NCBI RefSeq assembly: GCF_963678635.1
Contig: NC_087064.1
Location: forward strand, 21,130,509-21,194,508
Direction of reading: 5' to 3'
Length of the DNA: 64,000 bases
Origin: Symsagittifera roscoffensis
Lineage: Eukaryota > Xenacoelomorpha > Acoela > Convolutidae
Shown here: positions 63,526 to 64,000 of the stretch, one piece after another
Layout: every line of letters starts with the position of its first letter
How positions within the stretch are numbered: the first letter of the stretch is position 1
Notes under the pieces: model-generated
The model's input: the letters and a program-made list of their open reading frames with translations, nothing else
Told to the model about the DNA's origin: nothing
The model's database searches: none
Program-made: the position numbers and the translations under genes

Positions 63526-64000
63526 ATGCGGAATCCACGGAGTTGTTGTAAGTGGAGTTTACTGTCATTTTAGACTTTGTTTACAGACTTGTCTGTGGAG
63601 TCCAGGAACATACCGACACCAAATTGTGCGCCTATCCAGTGCACAGTTTGGCCTCGTAATTATACTCACATTTGATAAATGATTCAATTTTTTCACGGCC
63701 CTAAACATGTGATTGTAACACTTTAGTTCTCTATGACAATTCTGAAGCTTTTTTGTGCTTTTTAAAAACTATTTTCTTTTGAATACTTTTATCCCCAAAT
63801 AAATCCTCGGGTCGACTTCTCTATAGCTTCATTTTAGTTAGACCATCCAATTAAGTCATCCAATTAATTTGAAAAATTTCTATGGCTGTTCAGCCAAAAA
63901 TGGATGTCGTAAAGTTATACCAAAGGGGGGACCCTTTGAAAAAAAATGGCAACCAGTATTGAGGGGGGGGGGGGTCGCCCCCTCGGCACGCTACTGAAAT
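63526..64000. repeat. Right arm of long inverted repeat
   Basis: Reverse complement of 51060-51516, from GTATGCGGAATCCACGG to CGGCACGCTACTGAAAT at the window end; it may continue beyond. The sequence to the left of 63526 shows what the empty site next to the left arm may have looked like. Confidence 0.85.

Overview
The window looks like animal (metazoan) nuclear DNA. It is AT-rich, crowded with transposable elements, and holds multi-exon host genes with GT-AG introns: a secreted-type S1 serine protease gene, a broken paralogue of it, and the 3' end of a nicotinic-acetylcholine-receptor-like Cys-loop channel gene. A 200-base N run (61024-61223) shows it comes from a draft assembly. I cannot name the species from the sequence.

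Layout. (1) About 1-21 kb: a very large, decayed Ty3/gypsy-type retroelement on the minus strand. Read right to left it holds gag (17.5-15.4 kb), aspartic protease, reverse transcriptase, RNase H, an acidic spacer and integrase (14.9-9.97 kb). Downstream lie about 7 kb of accessory ORFs: a macrodomain-like protein, coiled-coil proteins, an SGNH/GDSL hydrolase with all three signature blocks, a second SGNH-like protein and several unknown ORFs. LTR-like repeats flank it. To the right are a hairpin-bearing 63/41-bp minisatellite and a Penelope-like GIY-YIG endonuclease fragment with a hammerhead-like motif. (2) 14.38-30.28 kb: a tandem duplication. Its right boundary lies inside an exon of the broken protease gene, and the junction shows 5 bp of microhomology (AGACT). 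The second copy carries a 1.9-kb internal deletion. (3) 30.1-30.8 kb: the last exons of the protease pseudogene, with in-frame stops. (4) 31-41 kb: mostly non-coding DNA with an inverted-repeat cluster, a Helentron-like element and two pairs of diverged paralogous ORFs. (5) 41.2-45.4 kb: five exons of an S1 protease with a complete His/Asp/Ser triad, interleaved with hAT-like foldback elements. (6) 46-51 kb: more Helentron-like copies. (7) 51.5-61 kb: a young non-autonomous LTR retrotransposon with nearly identical LTRs. It has gag and protease, two tandem paralogous leader ORFs and one unknown 3' ORF, but no RT or integrase; it sits at the edge of one arm of a 12-kb-spaced inverted repeat. 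(8) 61.8-63 kb: the channel exons, then the other inverted-repeat arm up to the window end.

How it fits together. The host genes are embedded in successive layers of mobile DNA. A reasonable order of events is: the giant Ty3 element entered protease gene 1; the element-exon block was duplicated in tandem; stops accumulated in the exons. Protease gene 2 next door remained readable. The giant element with macrodomain and SGNH-hydrolase cargo is the strongest candidate for something unusual.
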